Position numbers and translations under genes: made by a program
Shown here: positions 1 to 12,741 of the stretch, in pieces
Numbering within the stretch: the first letter of the stretch is position 1
How the letters are laid out: every line of letters starts with the position of its first letter
The notes under the pieces: model-generated
Databases searched by the model: none
Seen by the model: only the letters and a program-made list of their open reading frames with translations
What the model was told of the DNA's origin: nothing
Assembly: GCF_900129825.1 (NCBI RefSeq)
Contig: NZ_FQWZ01000003.1
Span: 240,353-304,352 of the forward strand
Reading direction: 5' to 3'
Length of the DNA stretch: 64,000 nucleotides
Source: Hydrocarboniphaga daqingensis
GTDB taxonomy: Bacteria; Pseudomonadota; Gammaproteobacteria; Nevskiales; Nevskiaceae

Positions 1-584
1 AGAAAGCCTTCATCGACCGCTTCCTGATCGGCATCGTCGAGCGCTTCCCCGGCCTGCGCGTCGTCTTTGAGCACATCACGACACGCGATGCCGCGCAGTT
101 CGTCGAGGCGGCGCCGGCTCGCGTCGGCGCGACGATCACCGCCCACCATCTGCTGCTGAATCGCAACGCGCTGTTCGTCGGCGGCGTGCGTCCGCATCAC
201 TACTGTCTGCCGGTGCTCAAGCGCGAAGTGCACCGCCAGGCGCTGGTGGCGGCCGCCACCGGCGGCAGCACCAAGTTCTTCCTCGGCACCGACAGCGCGC
301 CGCATGCGCGCCACACCAAGGAAGCGGCCTGCGGCTGTGCGGGCATCTACACCGCGCACGCGGCCATCGAGCTGTATGCCGAGGCGTTCGAGCAAGCCGG
401 CGCGCTCGACCGGCTCGAAGCGTTCGCCAGCTTCCATGGCCCGGACTTCTACCGACTGCCGCGCAACACCAGCACGATCACGCTCGAAAAGCAGCCGTGG
501 ACGGTGCCGGCCTCGCAGCCGGCTGCCGGACACGAGCTGGTGCCGTTCCGCGCCGGCGAGACGATCGCCTGGCGCTTGGTCTGA
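1..584 (+). CDS. pyrC: Dihydroorotase, 3' part (start outside window)
   Basis: This is the C-terminal 193 or so residues of a class II dihydroorotase, which cyclises carbamoyl-aspartate to dihydroorotate in cytosolic pyrimidine synthesis. The open frame begins at base 3 without an in-frame start. It carries the family landmarks VFEHITT, the AHH metal-site region, LKR-x-HRQAL and the [15 protein letters not shown] segment with the catalytic Asp, followed by the CGCAG motif. It ends in [14 protein letters not shown], as E. coli-type PyrC does. The N-terminal metal-binding HxH lies upstream of the window. Identification is by recalled family sequence; no search was run. Confidence 0.95.
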   Translation, partial: KAFIDRFLIGIVERFPGLRVVFEHITTRDAAQFVEAAPARVGATITAHHLLLNRNALFVGGVRPHHYCLPVLKREVHRQALVAAATGGSTKFFLGTDSAPHARHTKEAACGCAGIYTAHAAIELYAEAFEQAGALDRLEAFASFHGPDFYRLPRNTSTITLEKQPWTVPASQPAAGHELVPFRAGETIAWRLV

Positions 585-742
585 CCCGCCGCCGCCACTG
601 ACCGTCACGGGCGGGACACGATCCCGGATCGACCGGGCGTGTGTGCTGGCGACGGGTCGGCGCTCGCCCCGTCACATCGCTGGCGACGCGAGCTGCCGGC
701 GGTTCAGGCCGGGGCGGGCGTTGGCTGGCTAGGCTGCGGCCG

Positions 743-2050
743 ATGGACGCTGCCAGCTGGTATCTGATCATTGGGTTGTTGTTGCTGCTGATCGCCCTAA
801 TCGGCGTGCGCGTGGCGCGCTGGCCGCTGACGACGGCGGTGATCTATCTGGTCATCGGCGTCGCGATGGGCCGGCTCGGCTGGATTTCGCTCGACGTGAT
901 CGCCGATGCCCGCTGGCTCGAAATCGCCAGCGAAATCGCGGTCACGGTGTCGCTGTTCAGTGTCGGCCTCAAGCTGCGGCTGCCGTTCAACGCGCCGCGC
1001 TGGCGCCTGCCGCTGGCCTTGGCGACGGTGTCGATGACGCTGACCGTCGCGATGATCGCCGTGCTCGGAGTCTATTGGCTGGGCCTTCCGCTCGGCGCGG
1101 CCGTCGTGTTGGGCGCCGTGCTGGCGCCGACCGATCCGGTGCTCGCATCCGACCTGCAAGTGACGCACACCCGCGATACCGACCCGGTGCGCACGACGCT
1201 GACCGGCGAGGCCGGCATGAACGACGGCACGGCGTTCCCGCTGCTGATGCTCGGACTCGGCCTGCTCGGCCAGCACGCGCTGGGCGACCAGGGGCTGCGC
1301 TGGCTGGCCGTGGACATCGTGTGGATGGTGCCGGCCGGCGCCGCGATCGGCGTCGTCGTCGGCAGCAGCGTTGCGCATCTGGTGCTGTATCTGCGGCGGC
1401 GCTATCAAGAGGCGCTGGGTTTCGATGACTTTCTGGCCCTGGGATTGATTGCGACCGCTTACGGCGCCGCCCATCTGATCCACGCCTATGGCTTCGTCGC
1501 CGTGTTCGCCGCGGGCTGGGCCGTGCGCGCGGTCGAGCGTCGGCAGACCCAAGCAGCGCCAAGGACGACGATCTCGCCGTCGGCGTCGCCGGCCCGCAAT
1601 CACGCCACCGATCCGCGGCGGGCGCCGGCCGTGCTGGCCGAAGGCGTGCTGCGCTTCAACGATCACATGGATCGCATCGGGGAACTGGCGCTGGTGCTGC
1701 TGGTGGGCGCCTTGCTGGCGACGATGTCGCCCGACGCACGTGCGATGGCCTTCGCTGCCGTGCTGTTGCTGGCGATCCGGCCGTTGGCGGTCGCTCCGAT
1801 CTGCGCGATCGCCGGCTACCGCCCGCTGCGGACCGCGCTGGTGTCGTGGTTCGGAATACGCGGCATCGGCTCGATCTACTACCTGGCCTACGCGATCACG
1901 CACGGCTTGTCGCCGACCGATGCGCTGCCGATCGCGACGCTGACGCTGACGGCGATTGCCGCGTCGACCCTGCTGCACGGCATCAGCAGTACGCCGCTGA
2001 TGCGTGCCTACGCCGCGCAGTACCCGACGCCGCCGTCGCGCCGCACCTGA
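743..2050 (+). CDS. CPA1-type sodium/proton antiporter
   Basis: A 435-residue membrane protein with about a dozen hydrophobic segments, of the NhaP/CPA1 cation:proton antiporter family, expected to exchange Na+ or K+ for H+ at the inner membrane. The paired motifs APTDPVLASD (Thr130-Asp131) and GEAGMNDG (Asn160-Asp161) match the unwound helix and the ND ion-binding site of electroneutral CPA1 exchangers. A hydrophilic Arg/Pro/Ala-rich stretch at about residues 275-315 is an inserted cytoplasmic loop. I chose ATG 743 because the open frame upstream to 641 is Arg/Gly-rich and not membrane-like. It follows pyrC by 158 bases and is probably a separate unit. Confidence 0.88.
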   Translation: MDAASWYLIIGLLLLLIALIGVRVARWPLTTAVIYLVIGVAMGRLGWISLDVIADARWLEIASEIAVTVSLFSVGLKLRLPFNAPRWRLPLALATVSMTLTVAMIAVLGVYWLGLPLGAAVVLGAVLAPTDPVLASDLQVTHTRDTDPVRTTLTGEAGMNDGTAFPLLMLGLGLLGQHALGDQGLRWLAVDIVWMVPAGAAIGVVVGSSVAHLVLYLRRRYQEALGFDDFLALGLIATAYGAAHLIHAYGFVAVFAAGWAVRAVERRQTQAAPRTTISPSASPARNHATDPRRAPAVLAEGVLRFNDHMDRIGELALVLLVGALLATMSPDARAMAFAAVLLLAIRPLAVAPICAIAGYRPLRTALVSWFGIRGIGSIYYLAYAITHGLSPTDALPIATLTLTAIAASTLLHGISSTPLMRAYAAQYPTPPSRRT

Positions 2051-2065
2051 AGTGCGGGCGCCGGG

Positions 2066-2602
2066 CTAGTGCAGCAGCACGTAGCCCTGGGGCCAGATCG
2101 CGTCGACCGGATCGACGCCGTCGTCGCCGTTGCAGTCCGGGCTGTCGTCGAGGTCGAGGAAGCTGAGGCAGTCCTCGAAGCCCGGCACCCGGTTGAACGC
2201 GTCGAAGTCGCAGATCGCGAAAAAGATCCAGTAGCGCTCGTGCACATCGACATGGTCGCCACGGAACCAGGCGTGGCCGGTGTTGAGCAGCGATGCGAGG
2301 TTTCGAGCCAGAAAGCGCAGGCCCATCATCCAGCGACGTAGCGCCGTCAGCGGGTCGACCTCGGCGTCGAGCAGGCTGACGAACAGCCGCAGCCCGTCGT
2401 CGCCACTGAGCTGGCCGGTGCCGACGGCGCGGCTCAGCGCCGGGCTGAGTACCATCGACAGAGCGGTTTGCGGCAGGGCCGGAATCGGCGCGCGCGGCGG
2501 CGGCAGGCGAAGCACCGAGTTGCCGGCCAGTGCCCGGACCGCGTTACGCAACCGCTCGCGATGCTGTGGCAGGTCAGTGGTGTACAACTCGTCGTTCATC
2601 AT
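2066..2602 (-). CDS. Hypothetical protein, 178 aa
   Basis: An unrecognised 178-residue protein convergent with the antiporter gene (15-base gap). The N-terminal half is rich in Arg, Leu and Pro and looks helical. The C-terminal half holds the aromatic-rich stretch HERYWIFFAICDFDAFN and an acidic run around residues 147-165 (FLDLDDSPDCNGDDGVDP). There is no signal peptide or clear membrane segment. Codon use matches its neighbours and the opposite strand has no better candidate, so I believe it is coding. No function can be given. Confidence 0.6.
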   Translation of the reverse strand: MMNDELYTTDLPQHRERLRNAVRALAGNSVLRLPPPRAPIPALPQTALSMVLSPALSRAVGTGQLSGDDGLRLFVSLLDAEVDPLTALRRWMMGLRFLARNLASLLNTGHAWFRGDHVDVHERYWIFFAICDFDAFNRVPGFEDCLSFLDLDDSPDCNGDDGVDPVDAIWPQGYVLLH

Positions 2603-2753
2603 CAGCAGGGTCGGCGGGCAGAGCTTCGCTGATTATGACCAGCCCTGCATGGTCGCCGCCTGCCGCAAAATCGCCAGCGCCTGTAGGTTCCGACGTACAA
2701 ATCATGAACTTAACCTCAGATGCCGACCGGATCGTGTCGGCGGCTGGGCCGGT

Positions 2754-4277
2754 TCAGGCCGCCATCCGGGCCGCCGTCGCGCTTCCGGTCCGCGCCGGTT
2801 CGAACTCCAGCAGGCCGTCTTCGATCGGCTCGTCGCGCAGCATCACCGTGTCCCGCTCGAAGTGATGCAGCACGCGCCAGGGCACGTCGTGGCCCTGCTT
2901 GGGCAGCACGGCCTGGGCGCGCTTGACGTAGCCGGAGCCCAGGGCGCCGAAGATGGTCTCCTCAACCGGCTGCTCGCCGTGCGGCCGCGGTGTGGCCACA
3001 GCCAGGCCGCGGGAATCCATGTGCTTGAGCAGGCGACAGATGTATTCCGACGCCAGGTCGGCCTTCAGCGTCCACGGGGCGTTCGTGTAGCCGAAGATCA
3101 CCGCCATGTTCGGAACGTCCTGCACCAGCACGCTCTTGTAGGTCATCAGCTGGTTCAGCGGCTGCGGCTTGCCGCCGACGACCAACTCAGCGCCGCCGAG
3201 CATCTGCACTTGCAGCCCGGTGGCGGTGACGATGATGTCGGCGTCGAGCACGGCGCCCGACTTGAGCTGGATGCCGGTCTCGGTGAACGTCTCGATCTGG
3301 TCGGTGACGACCCGCGCCTTACCGCTGCGGATCGCCTTGAACAAGTCGGCGTCCGGTACCGCGCACAGCCGCTCTTCCCACGGGTTGTAGCGCGGCGTGA
3401 AGTGGCTCATGTCGGCATTGGGCCCGAGCTGCCGGCGCACGCCCGACAGCAGCCAGCGCCGCACTTGCGCCGGCCAACGCTGGGACGCCAGGTAGATCCA
3501 GCGCTGCACGACGATGTTGCGCTGGCGCGCCAGCGAGAACACCCACTGCCGCGGCAGCAGCTTGAGCAGCACCGCCGACAGCTGGTCGTAGCCGGGCACC
3601 GAGAACACATAGCTAGGCGAGCGCTGCAGCATCGTCACGCTGGCCGCCTGGTCGGCCATGGCCGGTACCAGCGTCACCGCAGTGGCGCCGCTGCCGATGA
3701 CCACAATGCGCTTGCCGCGATAGTCCAGCGACTCGGGCCAATGCTGCGGATGGATCACCTGGCCCTGGAAGCGCTCGCGGCCCGGGAAGGCAGGCTCGTA
3801 GCCGCGGTCGTAGTTGTAGTAGCCGGTGGCGCCGACCAGATAGCGGGCCCGGTACTGCTGGGTCTGCCCGCTGGCCTCATCGAGCGCGGTGACGGTCCAC
3901 AGTCGCTGCGCGTCGCTCCATTCCATCCGCGTCGTCTTCAGGCCGAAGCGAATCATCCGGTCGATGCCGTACTCGCGCGCGGTGTCGTTGACGTACTGGC
4001 GGATCGACGGGCCGTCGGCCAGCACCTTGAGTTCGTTCCACGGACGGAACTTGAAGCCGAACGTGAACATGTCCGAATCGGAGCGGATGCCGGGGTAGCG
4101 GAACAGATCCCAAGTGCCGCCGATGGTCTTGCGGCGCTCCAGAATCAGCAGGCTTTTGTCCGGGCATTCGCGCTTGAGGTGGCAGGCCATGCCGACGCCC
4201 GACAGGCCGGCACCGATGATCAGCACGTCGACGATCGGTGAGGTGGGGCTGGACGGGGAAGCAGTCGCTTGGGTCAT
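2754..4277 (-). CDS. almA: AlmA-like flavin-binding monooxygenase
   Basis: A 507-residue FAD/NADPH monooxygenase of the Baeyer-Villiger/FMO group. It has an N-terminal FAD-binding GAGLSG (residues 22-27), the Baeyer-Villiger fingerprint FxGxxxHxxxW (170-180) and a second Rossmann motif GSGATA (195-200). The segments GGTWDLFRYPGIRSDSDM and YTNAPWTLKADL closely match AlmA proteins, which are implicated in long-chain alkane use in Acinetobacter and Alcanivorax. The real substrate here is unknown; steroids, ketones or alkanes are all possible. It is divergent from an AraC regulator that is its likely controller. The gene symbol reflects the family, not proven function. Confidence 0.85.
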   Translation of the reverse strand: MTQATASPSSPTSPIVDVLIIGAGLSGVGMACHLKRECPDKSLLILERRKTIGGTWDLFRYPGIRSDSDMFTFGFKFRPWNELKVLADGPSIRQYVNDTAREYGIDRMIRFGLKTTRMEWSDAQRLWTVTALDEASGQTQQYRARYLVGATGYYNYDRGYEPAFPGRERFQGQVIHPQHWPESLDYRGKRIVVIGSGATAVTLVPAMADQAASVTMLQRSPSYVFSVPGYDQLSAVLLKLLPRQWVFSLARQRNIVVQRWIYLASQRWPAQVRRWLLSGVRRQLGPNADMSHFTPRYNPWEERLCAVPDADLFKAIRSGKARVVTDQIETFTETGIQLKSGAVLDADIIVTATGLQVQMLGGAELVVGGKPQPLNQLMTYKSVLVQDVPNMAVIFGYTNAPWTLKADLASEYICRLLKHMDSRGLAVATPRPHGEQPVEETIFGALGSGYVKRAQAVLPKQGHDVPWRVLHHFERDTVMLRDEPIEDGLLEFEPARTGSATAARMAA

Positions 4278-4355
4278 CGGGGCTCCTGATATCGCACGGT
4301 CAGGTGCCGGTCATGGCCGGCACAGCATCAGGCTGATTCTGCGGTGGCGGGCGCC

Positions 4356-4376
4356 CTCCAAACTTGACCTTTGGAG
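4356..4376. promoter_or_regulatory. Inverted repeat over the araC-type promoter
   Basis: Perfect 7-base arms CTCCAAA and TTTGGAG are separated by CTTGACC. The spacer contains a -35-like TTGACC (4364-4369), and a TCTAAT -10-like hexamer lies at 4389-4394 (spacing 19). The ATG of the AraC-type gene at 4400 sits where transcription would begin, so that mRNA may be nearly leaderless. A regulator bound here would cover the promoter. The repeat is seen directly; its function is inferred. Confidence 0.45.
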
Positions 4377-4399
4377 ACAAACATTTGATCTAATGAGAC

Positions 4400-5443
4400 A
4401 TGACGATCACGGTACGCGCCGGCGGTTTGTACGGCTACAGGACGCTGATGCAGCAGCTGGGCGTCGATCCGCTGCCGCTGTTGCAGCGCTACCGGATCGT
4501 GCCGCAGGCGCTCGACGACGGTGAGGCGCCGCTGCCGCTGCGGTCGGTGGTGCAGCTTCTGGAAGCCAGTGCCGAGATCACTGCTTGCGCCGACTTCGGT
4601 CTGCGGCTGTCGGCGGTGCAGGACATCAGTGTGCTCGGCCATCTGGCGATCGCGATGCGAAACGCGCAGACGATGGCCGAGGCGCTGCAGATCATCTCGC
4701 GCTACTTGTTCGTCCACAGCACCGGCATGTCGGTCAGCGTGCAGCGCGAGCGCGGCGCACTGCGCCATGGCGCAGAAGTCCGCTTCGAACTCGATGTGCC
4801 CGGTGCGCGCGTGCTGCGCCAAGCGATCGATGTCTGCCTCGGCGACGTGCATCGCATCCTGCAGCTGCTTGCGGGCGATGCCTACGAACTGCAGGCGGTT
4901 GCATTGCCGCACCAGCCGCTGGCGCCGCTGATCACGTACAGCCGCTTCTTTGGCGCGCCGGTGCTGGCCGCGCAGCCTCATGCGGCCTTGCTGATATCCG
5001 AGCGGACCTACCAACTGCGCTTTGCCGACACCAATCCGGCGCTCCAGCAATTGGCCATGGATTACCTGCGTGAGCAGGTCGCCGACCCGACACAGTCGAT
5101 GGCCATGCGCGTACGGCGCCTGCTGCGGCGCACGATCGGCACCGGGCCGAACGACAAAGTCGCGATCGCCGCGCTGCTGGCGATGCACCCGCGCACGCTG
5201 CAGCGCCATCTGGCCGCCGAGGGCACGCAGTTCGAGCGTGTGCGCGACGAGGTACAGCGCGAACTGGCGCACCGCTATCTCTGCGAAACCCGAATTCCGC
5301 TGACGCGCTTGGCCAGCTTGCTCGGCTATGCCGAACAAGCGGTGCTGAGTCGCGCCTGCCAGCGTTGGTTTGGCCAGCCGCCGAGTGTGCTGCGCAAGAC
5401 CGCACTGGCCACGGCCGGGGTGGCGCCGCCGGCGCTGCGGTGA
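4400..5443 (+). CDS. AraC family transcriptional regulator (Arabinose_bd type)
   Basis: A 347-residue cytosolic activator of the OruR/ArgR-like AraC subgroup. The N-terminal two thirds (about 1-215) is the Arabinose_bd-like ligand domain, with the characteristic segment ISVLGHLAIAMRNAQTMAEAL. The C-terminal third is an HTH_18 domain with MHPRTLQRHLAAEGTQFERVRDEVQRELAHRYL as first helix-turn-helix and LLGYAEQAVLSRACQRWFGQPPS as the second. It is divergent from the AlmA-like gene at 122 bases, with an inverted repeat at its own promoter. The likely role is control of the monooxygenase and perhaps of the amine oxidase downstream, in response to an unknown substrate. Confidence 0.88.
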   Translation: MTITVRAGGLYGYRTLMQQLGVDPLPLLQRYRIVPQALDDGEAPLPLRSVVQLLEASAEITACADFGLRLSAVQDISVLGHLAIAMRNAQTMAEALQIISRYLFVHSTGMSVSVQRERGALRHGAEVRFELDVPGARVLRQAIDVCLGDVHRILQLLAGDAYELQAVALPHQPLAPLITYSRFFGAPVLAAQPHAALLISERTYQLRFADTNPALQQLAMDYLREQVADPTQSMAMRVRRLLRRTIGTGPNDKVAIAALLAMHPRTLQRHLAAEGTQFERVRDEVQRELAHRYLCETRIPLTRLASLLGYAEQAVLSRACQRWFGQPPSVLRKTALATAGVAPPALR

Positions 5444-5468
5444 ACGATGATCGCGATTGGATTCTTCC

Positions 5469-6893
5469 ATGCCGCAGTCCACGAATGCGCAGCCAATGAC
5501 GCTTGAGCAAAGTCCCGCCGCGATGGTGCCGCTCTGCGGTCGGGATACGACCGACGGCTACGACGTGGTGATCGTCGGTGCCGGATTTTCCGGCTTGCGC
5601 GCGGCTTGCGAGCTGCAGCAACGCGGCTTGCGCGTGCAGGTGGTCGAGGCACGGGAACGAGTCGGTGGGCGCTCGTGCGCCGCCATGCTCAACGGCCGTG
5701 TGGTCGACGTTGGCGGTCAGTGGCTCGGCGTCGATCATCAGCGCTTGCGCGCGCTGGCCGATCAGGCTGGCGCGACGATTCGCGCGCAGTACACCACCGG
5801 CGACAAGCTGATCGCCGATGCGGGCGTGGTGCGGCGCTATCGCGGCTTGATTCCCCCGGTGTCACCGCTGGGGCTGCTCGAGTTTTCGGCGGCGCTGGCC
5901 CGGCTGCGCCGTCTGCAGTCGCTGGTGCCGGCTGATTCGCCGTGGCAGGCCCACGATGCGGCGACGCTGGACGCCGTCACCGTGCAGCAATGGCAGGCGC
6001 GCTGGATACGCACCGCGGGCGGTCGCCGGCTGTTCGACGCCGCGCTGCGCGCGGTGCTGTGCACGGAGGCTTCGAAGCTGTCGATGCTGGGCTTCCTGCA
6101 CTACCTGTCGTCGAACCGCAGCTTCGAATATCTGGTGTCGGCCGACGACGGCGCACAAGCGCATGTGATCGAAGGCGGCATGCATGCATTGTCGCGGCAC
6201 CTCGCCTCGCAGTTACATCACGGCGTGTCGTACGAGACACCGGTGCTGGCGATCGAACAGCACGCCAACCAAGCGACGCTGCGCTTGGCTGGCGGCCGCC
6301 TACTGTCGGAGAGGCGCGTGATCGTCGCGATGTCGCCGCTGCTGGCCTCGAGGATCGACATGCCCGGCATCAGCGTCGAGCGCCATGCACTGGGTCAGCG
6401 GATGCCGATGGGCTCGGTGATCAAGTGCCTGGTGGCGTACCGCAGCCCGTTCTGGCGCGCTTCGGGCTTGTCGGGCGAGTTCGTCGGCAGCGACAGCCTG
6501 CTGTCGCCGGTGTTCGACGCTTCGCCGGCCGATGCCTCGCACGGCGTGCTGGTCGGCTTCATCGACGGTGCCCGCGCGCTGCGCTGGAGTGCCGACGCTG
6601 CGGCGCGGCGGCGTGCGGTGATCGAGTCGCTGGTGCACAGTCACGGGCCGCAAGCCGCAGACCCGATCGACTATGTCGACCAGGACTGGACCGCCGAGCG
6701 CTACAGCCTCGGCTGCTACGTTGGCGTGCCGACGCCGGGCACGCTCAGCAGCCTGGGCACGGCGCTGCGCGCGCCGTCCGGGCTCATTCACTGGGCTGGC
6801 ACCGAAACGGCGGAGGCCTGGTGTGGCTACATCGAAGGCGCGCTGCAGGCCGGCGAACGCGTCGCACGTGAAGTCGCGGCCGCAATGGCCTGA
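5469..6893 (+). CDS. Flavin monoamine oxidase family protein
   Basis: A 474-residue FAD-dependent amine oxidase. It has the N-terminal dinucleotide motif VVIVGAGFSGLRAA, then EARERVGGRS and the VDVGGQWLG flavin contacts. It ends with the family signature IHWAGTETAEAWCGYIEGAL. The segment SLGCYVGVPTPG aligns with the region of mammalian MAO that carries the flavin-linking Cys, so covalent FAD is possible but unproven. Amines would be oxidised to aldehydes with peroxide release. ATG 5469 is preferred; TTG 5457 in frame is an alternative. It follows the AraC gene by 25 bases and may share its transcript. Confidence 0.88.
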   Translation: MPQSTNAQPMTLEQSPAAMVPLCGRDTTDGYDVVIVGAGFSGLRAACELQQRGLRVQVVEARERVGGRSCAAMLNGRVVDVGGQWLGVDHQRLRALADQAGATIRAQYTTGDKLIADAGVVRRYRGLIPPVSPLGLLEFSAALARLRRLQSLVPADSPWQAHDAATLDAVTVQQWQARWIRTAGGRRLFDAALRAVLCTEASKLSMLGFLHYLSSNRSFEYLVSADDGAQAHVIEGGMHALSRHLASQLHHGVSYETPVLAIEQHANQATLRLAGGRLLSERRVIVAMSPLLASRIDMPGISVERHALGQRMPMGSVIKCLVAYRSPFWRASGLSGEFVGSDSLLSPVFDASPADASHGVLVGFIDGARALRWSADAAARRRAVIESLVHSHGPQAADPIDYVDQDWTAERYSLGCYVGVPTPGTLSSLGTALRAPSGLIHWAGTETAEAWCGYIEGALQAGERVAREVAAAMA

Positions 6894-6913
6894 ACGGCGC
6901 GCGGCGCCCACGT

Positions 6914-10053
<3,140 letters not shown>

Positions 10054-10057
<4 letters not shown>

Positions 10058-11325
10058 GGCGCATCACCATGAGCATGCGCGGTGCCGAGCCGGTCCAGTG
10101 CGCCTTGCAGATTCGACTCTGCGTCGATCAGGAACTGCCCGCTGACGACGACGCGCTGGCCGGCCTCGAGGCCCGACCGAATCTCGATCTGATCGTGCTG
10201 CTCGGCGCCGATCTGCACCTCGGTCGGCTGATAGTGGCCCTGGCCCTGATCGATGATGACCAGGTCGCGGGTCCCGGTGCGGATCACGGCCGTCGCCGGC
10301 ACTCGTAGCATCGCGCTGCTGCGTCGATCGTCATGGCGCACGCCGATCTGCACTTGCGCATACATGCCCGGTCGCAGGCGTCCGCCGACATTTTCCAGGC
10401 TGATTCGGGCGCGCAGCGTGCGCGTACCGGCGTCCAGTTCGGGATAGACATAGTCGATCTGCCCGTCAAACACGGTGTCGGGCACGCCTGGCAGCCGTGC
10501 TTGCGCGGTCGCGCCGACGACCACGCCAGCGGCACGCGATTCCGGTACGTCGACGATGATCCACACGCGCGACAGATCCGCCAGCTTCAGCAGCGGCATG
10601 CCGGGGCTGATCTGCATGCCTTCGCGGGCCAGCAACTCGGTGACGATGCCGGCCTGGGGCGAGCGCAATGCGATCCGTGGTGTCGTGTTGCCGTTGCCTG
10701 CATCGACGCCGAGCAGTCGCAGCCGCGTGCGTGCCGCGTCGATCAGCGCGGCATCGCCGGTCTGCTGCGCCAGCGTCAGCTCCTGACGTGCGGCAAGCAG
10801 ATCCGGCGAGTAGATCGCCGCCAGCGTTTGCCCGGCAGTCACCGTGTCACCGACTGCGCGCACCGCCAATTGCTCGACCCAACCTGCGGCGCGCGATTCG
10901 ACGGCGACGATGCGACGCTCGTCGATCTGCACGCTGCCGGTGGCCTCGATGCTCGCCGTGTTGCCGGCCTGCGCTGCGCCATCGGCGCTGCCGACAACGA
11001 TGCTGCGCATGCCGAGGTTTTGCACCATGCGCGGATCGATCGATACGCCGGCCGGACGGCTTGCCGCGTCGGGCCGCGCCGCGTCGACCTGTGCTGCTTC
11101 GCGCTTCTCGATCAGCTTCATGCCGCAGATCGGGCACTGGCCGGGTGCGTCCTGATGCACCTGCGGGTGCATCGCGCAGGTGTAGTACAGCGTGCCGGCT
11201 GCGTCCCGACGGGGTGTCGGTACGTGCTGATGCGCCGGGTCCGATGCACGCTGCGCCAGGACCACACCGATGCCGCCAGCGCTGGCCACCATGAGCGCGC
11301 CGATGATCAAGATGGGCTTATTCAT
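10054..11325 (-). CDS. cusB: CusB-type RND periplasmic adaptor with heavy-metal-binding domain
   Basis: A 423-residue membrane fusion protein linking the RND pump to the outer-membrane channel. An N-terminal membrane anchor (residues 4-24) is followed by a heavy-metal-binding domain with YTCAMHP (Cys50) and CPICGM (64-69), the usual metal-loading module of these adaptors. The barrel-sandwich/hairpin region follows ([19 protein letters not shown] and onward). I chose ATG 11325 because GGAG lies 7 bases upstream and the anchor begins immediately. A further in-frame start at 11364 has no such support. Its start overlaps the end of the TolC gene by 8 bases. Confidence 0.92.
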
Positions 11326-12616
11326 AGGGATTCTCCACGCCGTCGCCGGCGCTGTCGTAGGCACCCAGGTACTGCAACTGGATCGCGTGCTGGCTGAAGT
11401 CGTACTGCAGATCGACGCGGGTCATCTGCAGCTCCAAGGCCGCACGACGTGCGTCGAGCAAGGTCGTCAACGCGGACTGGCCGGCGCTCCATGCCGCGAG
11501 CGCCGCGTCGATCCGCTGCTGCGCTTGCGGCAGTAGCGTCTCGTCGTAGTCACGCAAGCGTTGCTGCAGTCGCAGCCAGTCGTGGTGGTTGAGTCGTGCC
11601 TCGGCTTCGAGCTGACGCCGGCTGTCATCGATCGCATGCTCGGCTGCTTCGGCTTGCGCTTGCGCCGCAGCCAGCGTGCGGTCCTGGCGCTGGTGCGTGA
11701 ACACCGGCAGATCGACGCCGAACTGCAGCGTGGCCATCTCGGAGAAGTCGGGGCGGTGTGCATAGCCGACCTGAACGCGCCAGTCCGGCGCATAGCTGGC
11801 TCGCGCCAGTTCGGCCTGACGCTGCGCGGTCTCCAACTGGTTGCGCCGCTCCGTCAGCAACGGATGCGATTGAACCCGCGACACGGTTTGCTCCATCGAC
11901 GGTGGCTCGACAGCAGCGGGCAGGACTTCGCTGATGGGCCCGAATGCCAAATCGCCGATCCAGCGTGACAACAGGAAGCGCGCGTGATCGACGCTCTGCT
12001 CGGCAGCGGCGACCGCGTCGCGCATGCGTCCCGCTTCGATCCGAGCCGCCAAGAGCTCGGCCTGGGTCGCGCGATTGGATTCGAGCGCGATCTGCACGGC
12101 GGCCGCCTGGGTCTGCGCTTGTACGTGGTTCGCTTGCGCCAACTCGACGATGCGCAGGTTGCGCCACAGCGCCAGCCAAGCCAGCGCGGCATCGCGGCGC
12201 ACGCTGCGCTCGGTCGCGCGGCGCTCGATCGCATAGCCCGCTGCGCGGGCATCGCCGACGTCGCCACGCAGCGCGCGCTTGCGGCCGCGCGTCAGCTCCT
12301 GGTTCAGGCCGATCTGCAGCTGCGTGTCGCTGTCGCGCCGCAGCGAGTACGCATCGGCGGTGTCGACCGGCAGGTTGGATACGCCGGCCATCAGGCTCGG
12401 GTCGGGCAGCTGCCGTGCGGCGATCGCGCTCTCACGCTCGGCACGAGCGCGGGCGTCGAGTTCGTCCAGCAAGGGTTGATGCTGCACGGCCTGCTGTGCC
12501 GCGTCTTGCATCGTCAGTCCGGCGGCAGCAGCCGGTGCACGGCCGTCGTCGGCGGCCGTCGCGGTGCCGGCGATCAGCCAGGCGGCCGCGAGCACGCTTC
12601 GATAATTCGGTTTCAC
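11318..12616 (-). CDS. cusC: TolC-family outer-membrane channel of the metal pump
   Basis: A 432-residue outer-membrane efflux protein, third part of the tripartite pump. It has a signal peptide ending near AAAWLIAGTATAA, then long alpha-helical stretches rich in Ala, Gln, Arg and Leu in the two-fold repeat of TolC/CusC proteins (AARQLPDPSLMAGVSN is a typical CzcC/CusC segment). GTG 12616 is preferred because it starts the signal peptide and has a purine-rich GAGAG about 8 bases upstream. The longer frame to 12709 has no signal peptide. The gene order is C-B-A and no two-component regulator is seen nearby. Confidence 0.88.
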   Translation of the reverse strand: MKPNYRSVLAAAWLIAGTATAADDGRAPAAAAGLTMQDAAQQAVQHQPLLDELDARARAERESAIAARQLPDPSLMAGVSNLPVDTADAYSLRRDSDTQLQIGLNQELTRGRKRALRGDVGDARAAGYAIERRATERSVRRDAALAWLALWRNLRIVELAQANHVQAQTQAAAVQIALESNRATQAELLAARIEAGRMRDAVAAAEQSVDHARFLLSRWIGDLAFGPISEVLPAAVEPPSMEQTVSRVQSHPLLTERRNQLETAQRQAELARASYAPDWRVQVGYAHRPDFSEMATLQFGVDLPVFTHQRQDRTLAAAQAQAEAAEHAIDDSRRQLEAEARLNHHDWLRLQQRLRDYDETLLPQAQQRIDAALAAWSAGQSALTTLLDARRAALELQMTRVDLQYDFSQHAIQLQYLGAYDSAGDGVENPYE

Positions 12617-12741
12617 GTTTCGATCTCTCGCATCGAGGGGATTCGATGCGTCGCCACGGCGGGGTCGATGACGACAGAACCCCGGCGGCGGGCGACGCAG
12701 GGCATCCACCGCCCGCAGGCGGCGCAGCCCTTAGCGCAACA

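Noticed and set aside
797-1978. Minus-strand open frame of 393 codons opposite the antiporter gene
   Set aside because: Gln/Arg/His-rich composition with no family resemblance; the plus strand encodes a clear membrane transporter.
2280-4241. Long plus-strand open frame (653 codons) antisense to the AlmA-like gene
   Set aside because: The minus-strand frame has a full set of flavin-monooxygenase motifs; the plus frame is an Arg/His/Gln-rich shadow caused by high GC.
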